NCBI GenBank assembly: GCA_044433305.1
Contig: JAWXTS010000020.1
Coordinates: 1 to 25,695, forward strand
DNA length: 25,695 nucleotides
Direction of reading: 5' to 3'
From: JAWXTS01 sp044433305
GTDB lineage: Bacteria; Bacteroidota; Bacteroidia; Bacteroidales; Rikenellaceae
Below the pieces are notes generated by a model. That model did no database searches. It had not been told where the DNA came from and saw only the letters and a list, made by a program, of their open reading frames with translations. Below are positions 1-8,146 of this stretch, piece after piece (the stretch's first letter is position 1; each line of letters begins with the position of its first letter). The position numbers were made by a program, and so were the translations under genes.

Positions 1-29
1 AAACAACTTCCTGTTCCCCTTAGCGACTG

Positions 30-62
30 CAAATATACGAACTTTTTTAATCCATTTCCAAA
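30..62 (-). promoter_or_regulatory. Leftward Bacteroidota promoter for an off-window gene
   Basis: On the minus strand a TATATTTG box (plus 30-37, matching the Bacteroidota -7 consensus TAnnTTTG) lies 21 bases downstream of a TTTG -33 box (plus 59-62). Both boxes and the 19-21 base spacing fit the known sigma-ABfr promoter. Transcription would run left off the window, so the gene it serves is not visible. Confidence 0.6.
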
Positions 63-413
63 TCTTTTTGTAACTATTTTTTGAACCCCTCAACAATAAC
101 TCTAGAAGACAGGGAGTTACATGTGAAATTATTTTTAAAGCCCCAAATTTCATCCCTTACACAGCTACATATATATAAGGTATATACACTAACTCCAAGA
201 CCAAAACGCTTGGCTTTTTATACAACAGTCACCTGGCCAAGAACATAATACGCTAATTATCAGCATACAACAAGCCGCAAACAAAGACAAAACAATAAAA
301 TATATGTACTTTCTGCCAATATTCTAGATATTTATTTGTAACTTGCGAAAAATATAATCAACTATTAGGTCCTGTATTTATTATAAGGTGCCTAGTTTGT
401 AATCCCAAAAGCA
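63..413. other. AT-rich spacer without a recognisable gene
   Basis: This spacer of about 350 bases holds no convincing ORF or RNA gene. It must contain the promoter of the peptidase gene at 414, but I see no exact TAnnTTTG box there; TAGTTTG near 392 is one base short of the consensus. Nothing else was recognised. Confidence 0.5.
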
Positions 414-1595
414 ATGAAAAAACAGATTTTAATTGCTGCTTTGTGTCTTTGCAGCATCAGCGTAAGCGCGAAAAAAGACAAAGAAGAACCAAAACCAGAT
501 TTTGTGTTTGAAACCGTAATCGAAAATCCTATAACATCTGTAAAGAACCAAAACCGTTCTAGCACCTGCTGGAGTTTCTCAGCTTTGGGCTACATGGAGT
601 CCGAACTTCTACGTATGGGCAAAGGCGAGTACGATCTATCAGAGATGTTTGTTGTTCACAAAACTATGGTTGACAGAGCACGCAACTATGTACGCCTTCA
701 CGGAGAAAGCTCTTTCTCTCCAGGTGGTAGCTTCTACGATATTGTATATTGTATGAAGCATTACGGCTTGGTACCTCAAGAGGCTATGCAGGGCATCATG
801 TACGGTGACTCACTTCCTGTTCACTCAGAGATAGACGCTGTTGCAGGAGCTTATGTTAATGCTATTGCTAAAGGCAAGCTATCTAAGCTTACTCCAGTTT
901 GGGCAGATGGTCTATCAGCAGTCTACGACACCTACTTAGGCGAGTGCCCAGAGGAGTTTACTTACCAAGGCAAGAAATACACTCCAAAAACTTTTGTTGA
1001 TGAGCTAGGTCTAAACCCAGACGACTATGTATCTCTAACATCTTACACTCACCACCCATTCTACTCTCAGTTCATCATTGAGGTTCCAGACAACTGGCGC
1101 AATGGCCTATCATGGAACTTGCCTCTAGACGAGTTCATGGAGGTTATGGACTATGCAGTAAGAAACGGTTTCACTTTTGCTTGGGGCAGCGACGTCAGCG
1201 AGACAGGCTTTGGCCGCGACGGTCTAGCTACAATGCCTGATGTTAGCTCAAACGCTACTGAGGGTTCTGACATGGCTCACTGGCTAGGTCTTACTGCTGA
1301 GGAGAAGAAAGAAAGACGTGCCGAGCAACCAGAGATGACTATCACTCAGGAGTTGCGCCAAGAAGCTTATGACAACTGGCAGACTCAGGACGACCACGGT
1401 ATGTTGATTTACGGTATCGCTAAAGACCAAAATGGCAAAGAGTACTTTATGATGAAAAACTCTTGGGGTGAGACTGGTAAATACGAGGGTCTATGGTATG
1501 TAACAAAACCTTTCGTAGCTTACAAAACTATGAACATCCTTATCCACAAGGACGCCATACCAGCAGCCATAGCAGCTAAATTGAACTTGAAATAA
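414..1595 (+). CDS. Exported C1-family cysteine aminopeptidase (bleomycin-hydrolase/PepC-like)
   Basis: This 393-residue protein is a papain-fold cysteine peptidase of the bleomycin hydrolase/aminopeptidase C type (peptidase family C1B). The catalytic triad is readable: the oxyanion Gln46 precedes Cys52 in STCWSFSALGY, His328 sits in DDHGMLIYG, and Asn349 sits in MMKNSWGE. The long stretch between Cys and His matches the C1B layout rather than plain papain. Residues 1-19 form a signal peptide (charged MKK, hydrophobic core, SVSA), so the enzyme should act in the periplasm or outside, unlike the cytosolic PepC of Firmicutes. Its likely job is trimming N-terminal residues from peptides during protein feeding, which is an inference from the family. 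The gene is followed directly by a strong hairpin and seems to be transcribed alone. ATG at 414 is the only start that keeps the signal peptide. Confidence 0.88.
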   Translation: MKKQILIAALCLCSISVSAKKDKEEPKPDFVFETVIENPITSVKNQNRSSTCWSFSALGYMESELLRMGKGEYDLSEMFVVHKTMVDRARNYVRLHGESSFSPGGSFYDIVYCMKHYGLVPQEAMQGIMYGDSLPVHSEIDAVAGAYVNAIAKGKLSKLTPVWADGLSAVYDTYLGECPEEFTYQGKKYTPKTFVDELGLNPDDYVSLTSYTHHPFYSQFIIEVPDNWRNGLSWNLPLDEFMEVMDYAVRNGFTFAWGSDVSETGFGRDGLATMPDVSSNATEGSDMAHWLGLTAEEKKERRAEQPEMTITQELRQEAYDNWQTQDDHGMLIYGIAKDQNGKEYFMMKNSWGETGKYEGLWYVTKPFVAYKTMNILIHKDAIPAAIAAKLNLK

Positions 1596-1621
1596 GCCTT
1601 TAACTTTAAGGCGATACATAC

Positions 1622-1660
1622 AAGGGAATGACCAACAAGTAATACTATGGTCATTCCCTT
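1622..1660 (+). terminator. Terminator-like hairpin after the C1 peptidase gene
   Basis: Perfect 13-bp inverted repeat: arms 1622-1634 (AAGGGAATGACCA) and 1648-1660, with a 13-base loop. It lies 27 bases after the peptidase stop codon. The same hairpin and loop, plus part of the downstream flank, recur at 15908-15978, so it also belongs to an interspersed repeat. Confidence 0.7.
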
Positions 1661-1685
1661 CGTTATTTAGTAAGGATGGTAATAA
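1622..1685 (+). repeat. Interspersed palindromic repeat, copy 1
   Basis: This stretch and 15909-15977 are near-identical. They share the hairpin arm GGAATGAC, the loop AACAAGTAATACT, the second arm GGTCATTCCCTTC, and a 3' tail of the form TAGyAAGGATGG followed by TAATAA. Conservation of the loop and tail is more than a plain terminator needs. Confidence 0.65.
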
Positions 1686-1741
1686 CCAACCATATAGCTA
1701 AATACTGCTATAAAGCGGCTTATAAATAGCTAATAATTGTT

Positions 1742-1773
1742 ATTGCCACAACTCAAAGATAGAGCTATCTTTG
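1742..1773 (+). promoter_or_regulatory. Promoter for a possible small RNA unit
   Basis: A TATCTTTG -7 box (1766-1773) is preceded at 20 bases by ATTG (1742-1745), a one-mismatch -33 box. Its output would start near 1780 and meet a terminator-like hairpin at 1855-1899 before reaching hmuS. It therefore looks separate from the hmuS promoter at 1966. Confidence 0.5.
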
Positions 1774-1778
1774 TAATA

Positions 1779-1904
1779 TGAAATTTGAATTTATTTTATT
1801 GAATTGTTAGTGCTATCGACAATTAAAAGTAAGCCATTTAATATAGATAGTGGAAAAGAATGGGGATATACCTTTTTATAGGGTGCATCCCCATTCTTTA
1901 CATA
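1779..1904 (+). ncRNA. Candidate small RNA, or leader, upstream of hmuS
   Basis: There is no coding potential here, but the stretch is bounded by a promoter (TATCTTTG at 1766-1773) and a terminator-like stem-loop (1855-1899), predicting a transcript of about 120 nt. A second short pairing (AATTGT with ACAATT) lies in its first half. I recognise no known RNA family. It could also be an attenuated long leader of hmuS. Confidence 0.3.
1855..1899 (+). terminator. Terminator or attenuator hairpin ahead of hmuS
   Basis: Perfect 13-bp arms at 1855-1867 (AAAGAATGGGGAT) and 1887-1899 enclose a 19-base loop. The upstream arm begins with A's and the downstream arm ends in T's, as in many Bacteroidota terminators. 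It sits 214 bases before the hmuS start and is unrelated in sequence to the repeat at 1622. Confidence 0.55.
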
Positions 1905-1965
1905 CACTTAACACAAAATCCCTATGATTCGTTAATTAACCCGAACACATTACCTAGTTATTGTT

Positions 1966-1997
1966 ATTGTTGGAGCTATGGTCATGCTATAACTTTG
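1966..1997 (+). promoter_or_regulatory. Promoter of the hmuSTUV operon
   Basis: TAACTTTG (1990-1997) matches the -7 consensus TAnnTTTG and is spaced 20 bases from ATTG (1966-1969) as the -33 box. The predicted start near 2004 gives a 5' leader of about 110 bases before the hmuS ATG. I see no cobalamin riboswitch or other known riboswitch in that leader. Confidence 0.55.
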
Positions 1998-2112
1998 TCC
2001 TGAAAAACACAAATGGTAATGGCTTCACGCCAACCCTAACAAGAAGATACTCATTTGTATTTGTACAAAAAAAAATATTGCATAGCTACCTAAGCTATAA
2101 ACACGATGAAAC

Positions 2113-5100
2113 ATGACTAATAAGAAGAAAACAATTTCAGTGGTGGCTATATCTCTTGTTATAGCATTCATGCTGTACTCGGCATGGATTGCACCTACAA
2201 GAATCGCAACACTCAACTACCCAGACTTTTCGACCGAGAAGCTGATACGTTCTAACGACAACCCGTTTATTAAGATAGAGAGTGTACCTATTGACAAACC
2301 AGAGAAAATAAAGAACTACGACATGGTTCTAGTTCGTGTCCATGGTTCCTCTATGGACTCTACTCACCTTAAGGCCATCGAAAAAGCCATAGCCAAGGGT
2401 GTTGCCGTTTATAGCTCTGAGAGCGACAACTCCACAATCAACTCCCTAGAGGGACAAGAGCTACAATATGTAGCCACCCTTATGGAGAACAGCTCTGTTA
2501 AGAATAACCGCAGCTTGTTCAACTATGTCCGCAAGAATATAGACCGCAAGAAAGTTTTCAACAAAGAATATCACGAGCCTATACTTGTCCCTGCCGATTT
2601 CTATTTTCACTTGGGAGACGACAACTTCTTCTCTAGCTTTGAGGAGTACGACACATTCTACAAGCAATCGGGTAAGTATAAAGAGGGTGCACCTCGCGTG
2701 GTTATGCTATCGGGCAATATCAACCTTCAAAATTCTAACGAGGAACACATTGCAGCTCTTATCAACTCTCTAGAGCAGCGCGGACTCAACGTGTACCCTA
2801 TCAACTCATTTGGCTCTAAGAAGCTAGATATGATTAGAGCCGTAGAGCCTAATATCATAGTCAACAATCCTCACGGACGTTTGGTTATGGGTGGTGCCGA
2901 AAGTGGCGAGGAGCTACTCAAAGAGCTTAATATTCCTATCTTAGCCCCTGTTACGGTCAGCGAGCTATACGAATCGTGGCTAAAGAGCAAGCAGGGAATG
3001 GAGCAAGGAGGCATGACCTCTATGAGTGTGGTTCTACCCGAACTGGACGGCGCAACAACGCCTTTTGCTATCGCGGCGCAGTTTGAGCGCAACGGATACA
3101 ATATCTTCGATGCCATACCAGGACACACAGAGAAGTTCTGCTCAATAGTAGAGAACTACACCAAGCTACAAACAAAGAGCAATGCCGACAAGAAAGTAGC
3201 CATCTACTACTACAAGGGTGTGGGTAAAGGAGCTATCAACGCTGCCGACATCGAGGGTGTTCAGTCACTATATAACACACTTTTGTTCTTGAAGAATAGC
3301 GGCTACAATGTCGAGGGACTACCGTCATCGGCAAAGCAGCTAGAGGACATGGTGCAAAAGCAAGGATCTGTATTAGGCAGCTATGCCCTAGGAGCCTATG
3401 ATGAGTTTATCAAGAACGGCAACCCCGAGCTTGTTAGCGTAGAGAAATTCGAGCAGTGGGCCGAGCAATCGTTACCTGCGGAGCTTATAGAAAATATGGA
3501 GGCACAATACGGCAAGGCTCCAGGCGATTATATGTCATACGAGCAAGACGGCAAGGAGTATATCGCTGTTGCCCGCTTGCAGTTTGGCAATGTAGCTATA
3601 CTTCCTCAGCCTATGGTTTCGACGGGCGAAGACATCGAGACCCTGACCCATGGTGTTGAAGGTGCTCCAGCCTACCCTTATGTTGCTTCTTACCTTTGGA
3701 CTCGCAAGGGCTTTGAGGCCGACGCCATGATTCACTTCGGTACTCACGGCAGCCTTGAGTTTATCCCAGGTAAGCAAGTGGCACTCTCTGACTATGACTG
3801 GACAGATGCTTTGGTTGGCGACATGCCCCATTTCTACATATATACTATCAACAATATAGGCGAGGGTATCATTGCCAAGCGTCGTAGTTATGCAACACTT
3901 ATCGACCACCTTACTGCTCCATTTATGCAGGGCGAGCTTTACGGCGAGCTGCAAAAGTTGGAAAGTATAGTTCACCGCTTCGAGCAATTTGAAGAGGGCG
4001 AGCTTAAGCAAGAATACCGCAAAACAATAACAGAGCTGGCCAAGGCTCAGAATATATGTTCCGCGCTTGGGCTAGATTCTCTAAGTACTTTTAATGATGA
4101 TGACATCGAGAAGGTACATGTCTACCTAGAGGAGATTGACGGAGCCAAGGTTAGCGACGGCCTCTACACCCTTGGGCAGGCTTATAGCACCGAGAATGCA
4201 GACAACACCGTAAAGCTAATGATGGGCGACCCTGTTCGCTATGCCCTAGCGAGCATAGATGTTGCACACGGACGTATCTCTGCCGACAAGCTCGACAACC
4301 TACCTTACATCTCAAGCAACTATGGTCCAAAGGCCGATCAGATAATTCGTCGTGCACTTTCAAAAGAAAGCAGCGAGCGCATATTCAACTCTGTGGTATC
4401 TAAAGAGGATGCCACCGCGCTACAAGTATCGCTTGCTCAGCAAAAGACCAAGGAACAAATGATGGCACGAATGATAGAGATGGCTATGGGCTCTGATAAC
4501 TCAACAGAAACTGCCGTTAAGTTCCTTGACCCAAAAGGCAATATCATAGAAACCGACAGTACCATCATAGCCAAAAAGAGCTCGGGAGGACATCCTTCTT
4601 GGATACCTAAGGGCGATGGAGCAGAGATGCCCGAAAGTGTCAAAAACATGATGGGCGACAAAACACCTGAAAAGCAAGTGTCGCAGCCAGAGCAACCTAA
4701 GGCAACTTCTGCAATGGAGCGCATGGCTCAAACAATATCTCAGGACCAAGGTTCAGACAGCAACACTCAGCAGGAGCTTATAAGCGCGCTTGGCTCTCTT
4801 AAATCAACCATTGATAAGATTGCCCAAAAGCGTAGCGAACTTGTCAGCTCAACTTCTGCAGAGCAAAACGCACTACTCACAGCTCTTAGCGGTGGCTACA
4901 TCCTGCCTAGCTCGGGCGGCGACCCTGTTGCCAACCCTGATGCCATAGAAACAGGCCGCAACTTCTATTCTATAAATCCAGAAACCACTCCTACCGTAGA
5001 GGCATGGCGTGTGGGTAAGCGACTTGCCGACAACCTACTAGAACAAGAACTAGAGGTCAATGGCAAATACCCTGAGAAAATCAGCTTCACACTTTGGTCT

Positions 5101-6465
5101 ACCGACTTCATCTCTAGCGAGGGAGCTACGGTTGCTCAAATACTATGGATGCTAGGTGTCGAGCCTATGCGCGATGGTATGGGATATATCCGCTCACTGA
5201 GAGTTGTTCCTTCAGAGCAGCTGGGACGTCCACGCATAGACGTTGTAGTTCAGACCTCGGGTCAGCTACGCGACATTGCAGCCTCTCGCCTTGAGCTTAT
5301 CAATCGAGCCGTCGCCATGGCTGCCGCAGCCAATGATGCAGACCCAAGTACCAACTATGTGCGCAAGGGTTTCCAAGATTCTGAGCGACTACTTCTAGAG
5401 AAAGGATTCTCTCCATCTGATGCCCGCAAGTACTCTGGCGAGCGCGTCTTTGGTGGTGTAGGAGGCAACTATGGAACAGGCATAATGGGTATGGTCGAGG
5501 ATAGCGAGAACTGGGACTCTCAGTCACAAATCGCCAACCAGTATATCAAGAACATGAGCGGATTGTATTCATCAAACGGAGGAGACGACTGGGGTGAGGT
5601 TCGCGAAGGAGTCTTCGAGGCCGCACTACTAAACACATCTGTGGTGGTTCAACCACGCTCTAGCAACACATGGGGACCCCTAAGCCTAGATCACGTATAT
5701 GAGTTTATGGGAGGTCTATCTGCTGCGGTGCAGGAGGTCACAGGCAACGACCCAACGGCCTACTTCAACGACTTTAGAAACAGCAGTCGCGCCAAGGTCC
5801 AAGGACTCAAAGAGGCCATTGGCGTCGAAACATCATCTACAATCTTCAACCCTAAGTATATCTCTGAAATGATGAAGGGCGAGGCCAGCTCTTATGGTAC
5901 CTTTGCCGAAACCGTGCGCAACACTTTTGGCTGGAACGCTATGAAACCTTCGGCCATAGACGAGTATATCTGGGACGAGCTTCACGAAGTATATGTCAAA
6001 GACAAATACGACTTTGACATGAAGGATAAGTTCTCTGACAAAAACCCTTATGCCTTGCAGGAGATGACAGCAGTGATGTTGGAGTCGGCACGCAAGGGCA
6101 TGTGGGAGGCAAGCAAGCAACAGATTGCCGAGCTGGCCGAGCTACACACAGAAATGGTTATAGAACACGAGGCAGGTTGCAGTGGATTTATATGCGACAA
6201 TGCACAGCTGCGCGAGTTTATAGCCGACAATGCTCCAGACAAAGCCGAGCAATATAGTGAGGCCATAACTCAGGCTCGCGAGGTTCAGCTCGACCAACAA
6301 GACAGCGAGAATAGCCTAGTGCTGAAAAAAGAGGAGGACCAACAGCAACAAAAATCAAGAGCCGCCTCTCAGGACGACAACAAGGACTTTACGACTATAT
6401 ATATCATTGCTGCTCTGATGGTTCTATTCATAGGCTTTGTTGTATATCGCAAACGCAAAGGTTAA
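2113..6465 (+). CDS. hmuS: CobN-like chelatase subunit, HmuS type (membrane-anchored)
   Basis: This 1450-residue protein belongs to the CobN/BchH/Mg-chelatase large-subunit family. The hallmark block runs from residue 539 (IHFGTHGSLEFIPGKQVALS), then YTINNIGEGIIAKRRSYATLI, and a late CobN block begins near residue 1187 (WGPLSLDHVYEFMGGLS). Unlike cytosolic CobN it has an N-terminal membrane anchor or signal sequence (about 7-26) and a C-terminal transmembrane helix (about 1424-1445, followed by YRKRKG), placing the bulk in the periplasm. A low-complexity linker (about 855-920, rich in Q, S and K) separates the two halves. Porphyromonas HmuS has this form, and a Bacteroides HmuS has been reported to remove iron from haem anaerobically; iron removal from haem is therefore the likely reaction, by inference. 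The stop overlaps the next ATG by one base. Another tetrapyrrole, such as a cobalamin precursor, remains possible. Confidence 0.8.
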   Translation: MTNKKKTISVVAISLVIAFMLYSAWIAPTRIATLNYPDFSTEKLIRSNDNPFIKIESVPIDKPEKIKNYDMVLVRVHGSSMDSTHLKAIEKAIAKGVAVYSSESDNSTINSLEGQELQYVATLMENSSVKNNRSLFNYVRKNIDRKKVFNKEYHEPILVPADFYFHLGDDNFFSSFEEYDTFYKQSGKYKEGAPRVVMLSGNINLQNSNEEHIAALINSLEQRGLNVYPINSFGSKKLDMIRAVEPNIIVNNPHGRLVMGGAESGEELLKELNIPILAPVTVSELYESWLKSKQGMEQGGMTSMSVVLPELDGATTPFAIAAQFERNGYNIFDAIPGHTEKFCSIVENYTKLQTKSNADKKVAIYYYKGVGKGAINAADIEGVQSLYNTLLFLKNSGYNVEGLPSSAKQLEDMVQKQGSVLGSYALGAYDEFIKNGNPELVSVEKFEQWAEQSLPAELIENMEAQYGKAPGDYMSYEQDGKEYIAVARLQFGNVAILPQPMVSTGEDIETLTHGVEGAPAYPYVASYLWTRKGFEADAMIHFGTHGSLEFIPGKQVALSDYDWTDALVGDMPHFYIYTINNIGEGIIAKRRSYATLIDHLTAPFMQGELYGELQKLESIVHRFEQFEEGELKQEYRKTITELAKAQNICSALGLDSLSTFNDDDIEKVHVYLEEIDGAKVSDGLYTLGQAYSTENADNTVKLMMGDPVRYALASIDVAHGRISADKLDNLPYISSNYGPKADQIIRRALSKESSERIFNSVVSKEDATALQVSLAQQKTKEQMMARMIEMAMGSDNSTETAVKFLDPKGNIIETDSTIIAKKSSGGHPSWIPKGDGAEMPESVKNMMGDKTPEKQVSQPEQPKATSAMERMAQTISQDQGSDSNTQQELISALGSLKSTIDKIAQKRSELVSSTSAEQNALLTALSGGYILPSSGGDPVANPDAIETGRNFYSINPETTPTVEAWRVGKRLADNLLEQELEVNGKYPEKISFTLWSTDFISSEGATVAQILWMLGVEPMRDGMGYIRSLRVVPSEQLGRPRIDVVVQTSGQLRDIAASRLELINRAVAMAAAANDADPSTNYVRKGFQDSERLLLEKGFSPSDARKYSGERVFGGVGGNYGTGIMGMVEDSENWDSQSQIANQYIKNMSGLYSSNGGDDWGEVREGVFEAALLNTSVVVQPRSSNTWGPLSLDHVYEFMGGLSAAVQEVTGNDPTAYFNDFRNSSRAKVQGLKEAIGVETSSTIFNPKYISEMMKGEASSYGTFAETVRNTFGWNAMKPSAIDEYIWDELHEVYVKDKYDFDMKDKFSDKNPYALQEMTAVMLESARKGMWEASKQQIAELAELHTEMVIEHEAGCSGFICDNAQLREFIADNAPDKAEQYSEAITQAREVQLDQQDSENSLVLKKEEDQQQQKSRAASQDDNKDFTTIYIIAALMVLFIGFVVYRKRKG

Positions 6466-7178
6466 TGGAAACGATTATTCAACTGATATTTGTTGTGGCA
6501 TTAGTAAAATTTTGCCTCAAAGCCGCACTATCTGGCAACCTGAAAGTGGTTGCTGGATATGGTGTGGGCCTAGCACTCTATGCCGTGGCTCTATACCCCG
6601 TGGTCATAAATCAACCACTGACCATCATCTCTGAGATGCTCAGCAGCCGCAAGGTAGTTAGTGACATGGCCCTACTTACAACGGCCGAATCTATCATCGG
6701 AATCTTGATTTCGATACACCTTCTAGACAACTACTTTAGACCCAAGTCTAAGCGCACACTATGGGCCAAGTTTCTGAAGATTGTCCCAGGCATCATCGTG
6801 CTATGTGCAGTGTGCTACTTCGAGCTACTGTTCTTCAAATGGCGCGTGGGTGGCGATTTCCTAACCACATCGCTTATGTACGCAGGCATACTGCTGGTGG
6901 GAGTCATATCGACAGCCCTATTCCTTCGCTGGGCACTATCAAGCGAGAGCCTACTGCTAGAGGTGAAGCTACTACTAAATCTAACAATCATGGTGCTTGG
7001 ACTTCTGGTCAGCTCTTCGGTAGCCAAGTACAACATCTCAAATGCCTCAACCCCTATCGAGTGGGGAGCACTTATTGCCGTGCTTACAGGGTTCGCAGCC
7101 CTAACTCTACTGGGAATATGGCTACATAAAATTAACTTTTCATTCAAAATCTCAACATTACTAAAATGGAACAAATAA
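6465..7178 (+). CDS. hmuT: Polytopic inner-membrane protein, HmuT-like
   Basis: This 237-residue protein has about six or seven hydrophobic helices (roughly 4-22, 28-48, 68-88, 104-124, 133-155, 168-188, 199-220) and short charged loops. No enzyme motif is visible. Its ATG shares an A with the hmuS stop codon (TAATG), and its 3' end overlaps hmuU by 13 bases, so the genes are very probably translationally coupled. The position and size match the uncharacterised membrane gene hmuT in the Porphyromonas hmuYRSTUV order. It probably docks the chelatase to the ExbB-like channel or moves tetrapyrrole or metal; this role is inferred from context only. Confidence 0.68.
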   Translation: METIIQLIFVVALVKFCLKAALSGNLKVVAGYGVGLALYAVALYPVVINQPLTIISEMLSSRKVVSDMALLTTAESIIGILISIHLLDNYFRPKSKRTLWAKFLKIVPGIIVLCAVCYFELLFFKWRVGGDFLTTSLMYAGILLVGVISTALFLRWALSSESLLLEVKLLLNLTIMVLGLLVSSSVAKYNISNASTPIEWGALIAVLTGFAALTLLGIWLHKINFSFKISTLLKWNK

Positions 7179-7753
7179 CAAACATCCTTTACTGGCTTTC
7201 GACAGGACTAATGATTCCTGTAACCCTTTGTCTAATCCTTTTCTTTGTGCGTGCCGTGATAATGATAGGCGGCTTCTATGGAGCATATATCTCACGCACC
7301 AAGGTCAACGTTAAGATAAATCAAGAACTAGAACAAACAGAGGTAGCTGCATTTATGGCCACCCTCGAAGAATATGATTCTACAAAATCTCCTTTGATAG
7401 CTTCGTTAACTAAAATAGGCAATAGCCAAAGCACAGCTAAGGTAGATAAGATTATAGGCGACTATGAGATACTAGCCGACAAAGAACTAGGCACATCAAA
7501 GCTGCTTGTTAAGATGGGTCCTATGCTTGGACTTATGGGCACATTGATACCTATGGGACCTGCGCTGGTTGGTCTGGCAACAGGCGACATATCGTCCATG
7601 GCTAGCAATATGCAGGTGGCCTTTGCCACAACCGTTGTCGGCATTATCATCGGAGCCATAGGCTTCGTAACCCTGCAAGTGAAACAACGCTGGGTGGCCG
7701 ACGACATGAACATCCTAGAATATATTGCTGAATCTCTAAAAGCTCAAAAATAA
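7166..7753 (+). CDS. hmuU: MotA/TolQ/ExbB-type proton channel subunit, HmuU-like
   Basis: The protein has 195 residues and the ExbB/TolQ/MotA topology: one N-terminal helix (about 10-36), a cytoplasmic stretch, then two helices (about 117-138 and 150-172). The family signature is visible as GPMLGLMGTLIPMGPAL (118-134) followed by SNMQVAFATTVVGIIIGAIG (147-166), corresponding to the TAPLLGLLGTV and AL..TA.GL blocks of ExbB. Family knowledge says such proteins form proton-conducting channels that power a partner across the envelope. Here the partner would be the adjacent CobN-like protein rather than TonB. The start overlaps hmuT, and the stop shares one base with the next ATG. Confidence 0.8.
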   Translation: MEQITNILYWLSTGLMIPVTLCLILFFVRAVIMIGGFYGAYISRTKVNVKINQELEQTEVAAFMATLEEYDSTKSPLIASLTKIGNSQSTAKVDKIIGDYEILADKELGTSKLLVKMGPMLGLMGTLIPMGPALVGLATGDISSMASNMQVAFATTVVGIIIGAIGFVTLQVKQRWVADDMNILEYIAESLKAQK

Positions 7754-8082
7754 TGGCACGCAGAAGACGACTTATAAAAGACGATCAAGACCAAGATCCA
7801 TTATCAGTGCTAACCAACTTGTTTGATGTGGCAATGGTCTTTGCCGTGGCATTGATGGTTGCTCTGGTCACACGTTTCGACATGACCGAGATGTTCTCAC
7901 AAGAGGACTTCACCATGGTCAAGAATCCGGGCACCGAGCAGATGGAAATCATAACCAAGAAGGGGGAGAAAATCGAGAAGTACACTCCCTCAGAAGATTC
8001 TCAGAGCAGCAGCTCGCGCGGACGCAAGGTCGGCGTGGCCTACCAGCTAGAAAACGGCGAGATTATATACGTGCCCGAGTAG
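7753..8082 (+). CDS. hmuV: DUF2149 single-helix protein, HmuV-like (ExbD-like role)
   Basis: This 109-residue protein has a basic N terminus (MARRRR), one transmembrane helix (about 19-40) that carries an acidic residue at its start (Asp25 in NLFDVAMVFAVALM), and a periplasmic tail with a Ser/Arg-rich stretch ending in a strand-like segment (GEIIYVPE). This is the DUF2149 pattern found after ExbB-like genes in hmu-type and CobN-associated clusters. The membrane Asp is placed like the essential Asp of ExbD and TolR, suggesting it completes the proton channel with HmuU; that is an inference. It is the last gene of the operon, and a long terminator hairpin follows 14 bases later. Confidence 0.72.
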   Translation: MARRRRLIKDDQDQDPLSVLTNLFDVAMVFAVALMVALVTRFDMTEMFSQEDFTMVKNPGTEQMEIITKKGEKIEKYTPSEDSQSSSSRGRKVGVAYQLENGEIIYVPE

Positions 8083-8096
8083 ATAGTAGTATATAG

Positions 8097-8139
8097 CAAA
8101 CAATAAACGCGACCTTTAAAGGGTCGCGTTTATTGTTTG
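8097..8139. terminator. Bidirectional terminator between hmuV and the convergent 8147 gene
   Basis: A perfect 18-bp stem (arms 8097-8114, CAAACAATAAACGCGACC, and 8122-8139) has a 7-base loop. Its GC-rich core is flanked by A/T arms on both sides, so it can stop transcription from either strand. It lies between two convergent genes. Confidence 0.85.
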
Positions 8140-8146
8140 TATTAAC

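Noticed and set aside
2004..2112. Possible riboswitch in the hmuS leader
   Set aside because: Only short inverted repeats (ATAGCT/AGCTAT and ACAAATG/CATTTGT) are present; no B12-box or other known riboswitch core is visible.
2106..2120. Four-codon upstream ORF (MKHD) overlapping the hmuS start
   Set aside because: It could couple translation, but such short frames occur by chance and nothing else supports it.
3535..4011. 158-residue minus-strand ORF inside hmuS
   Set aside because: It lies wholly within the conserved CobN motif region; it is a shadow frame without signal, motif or promoter.
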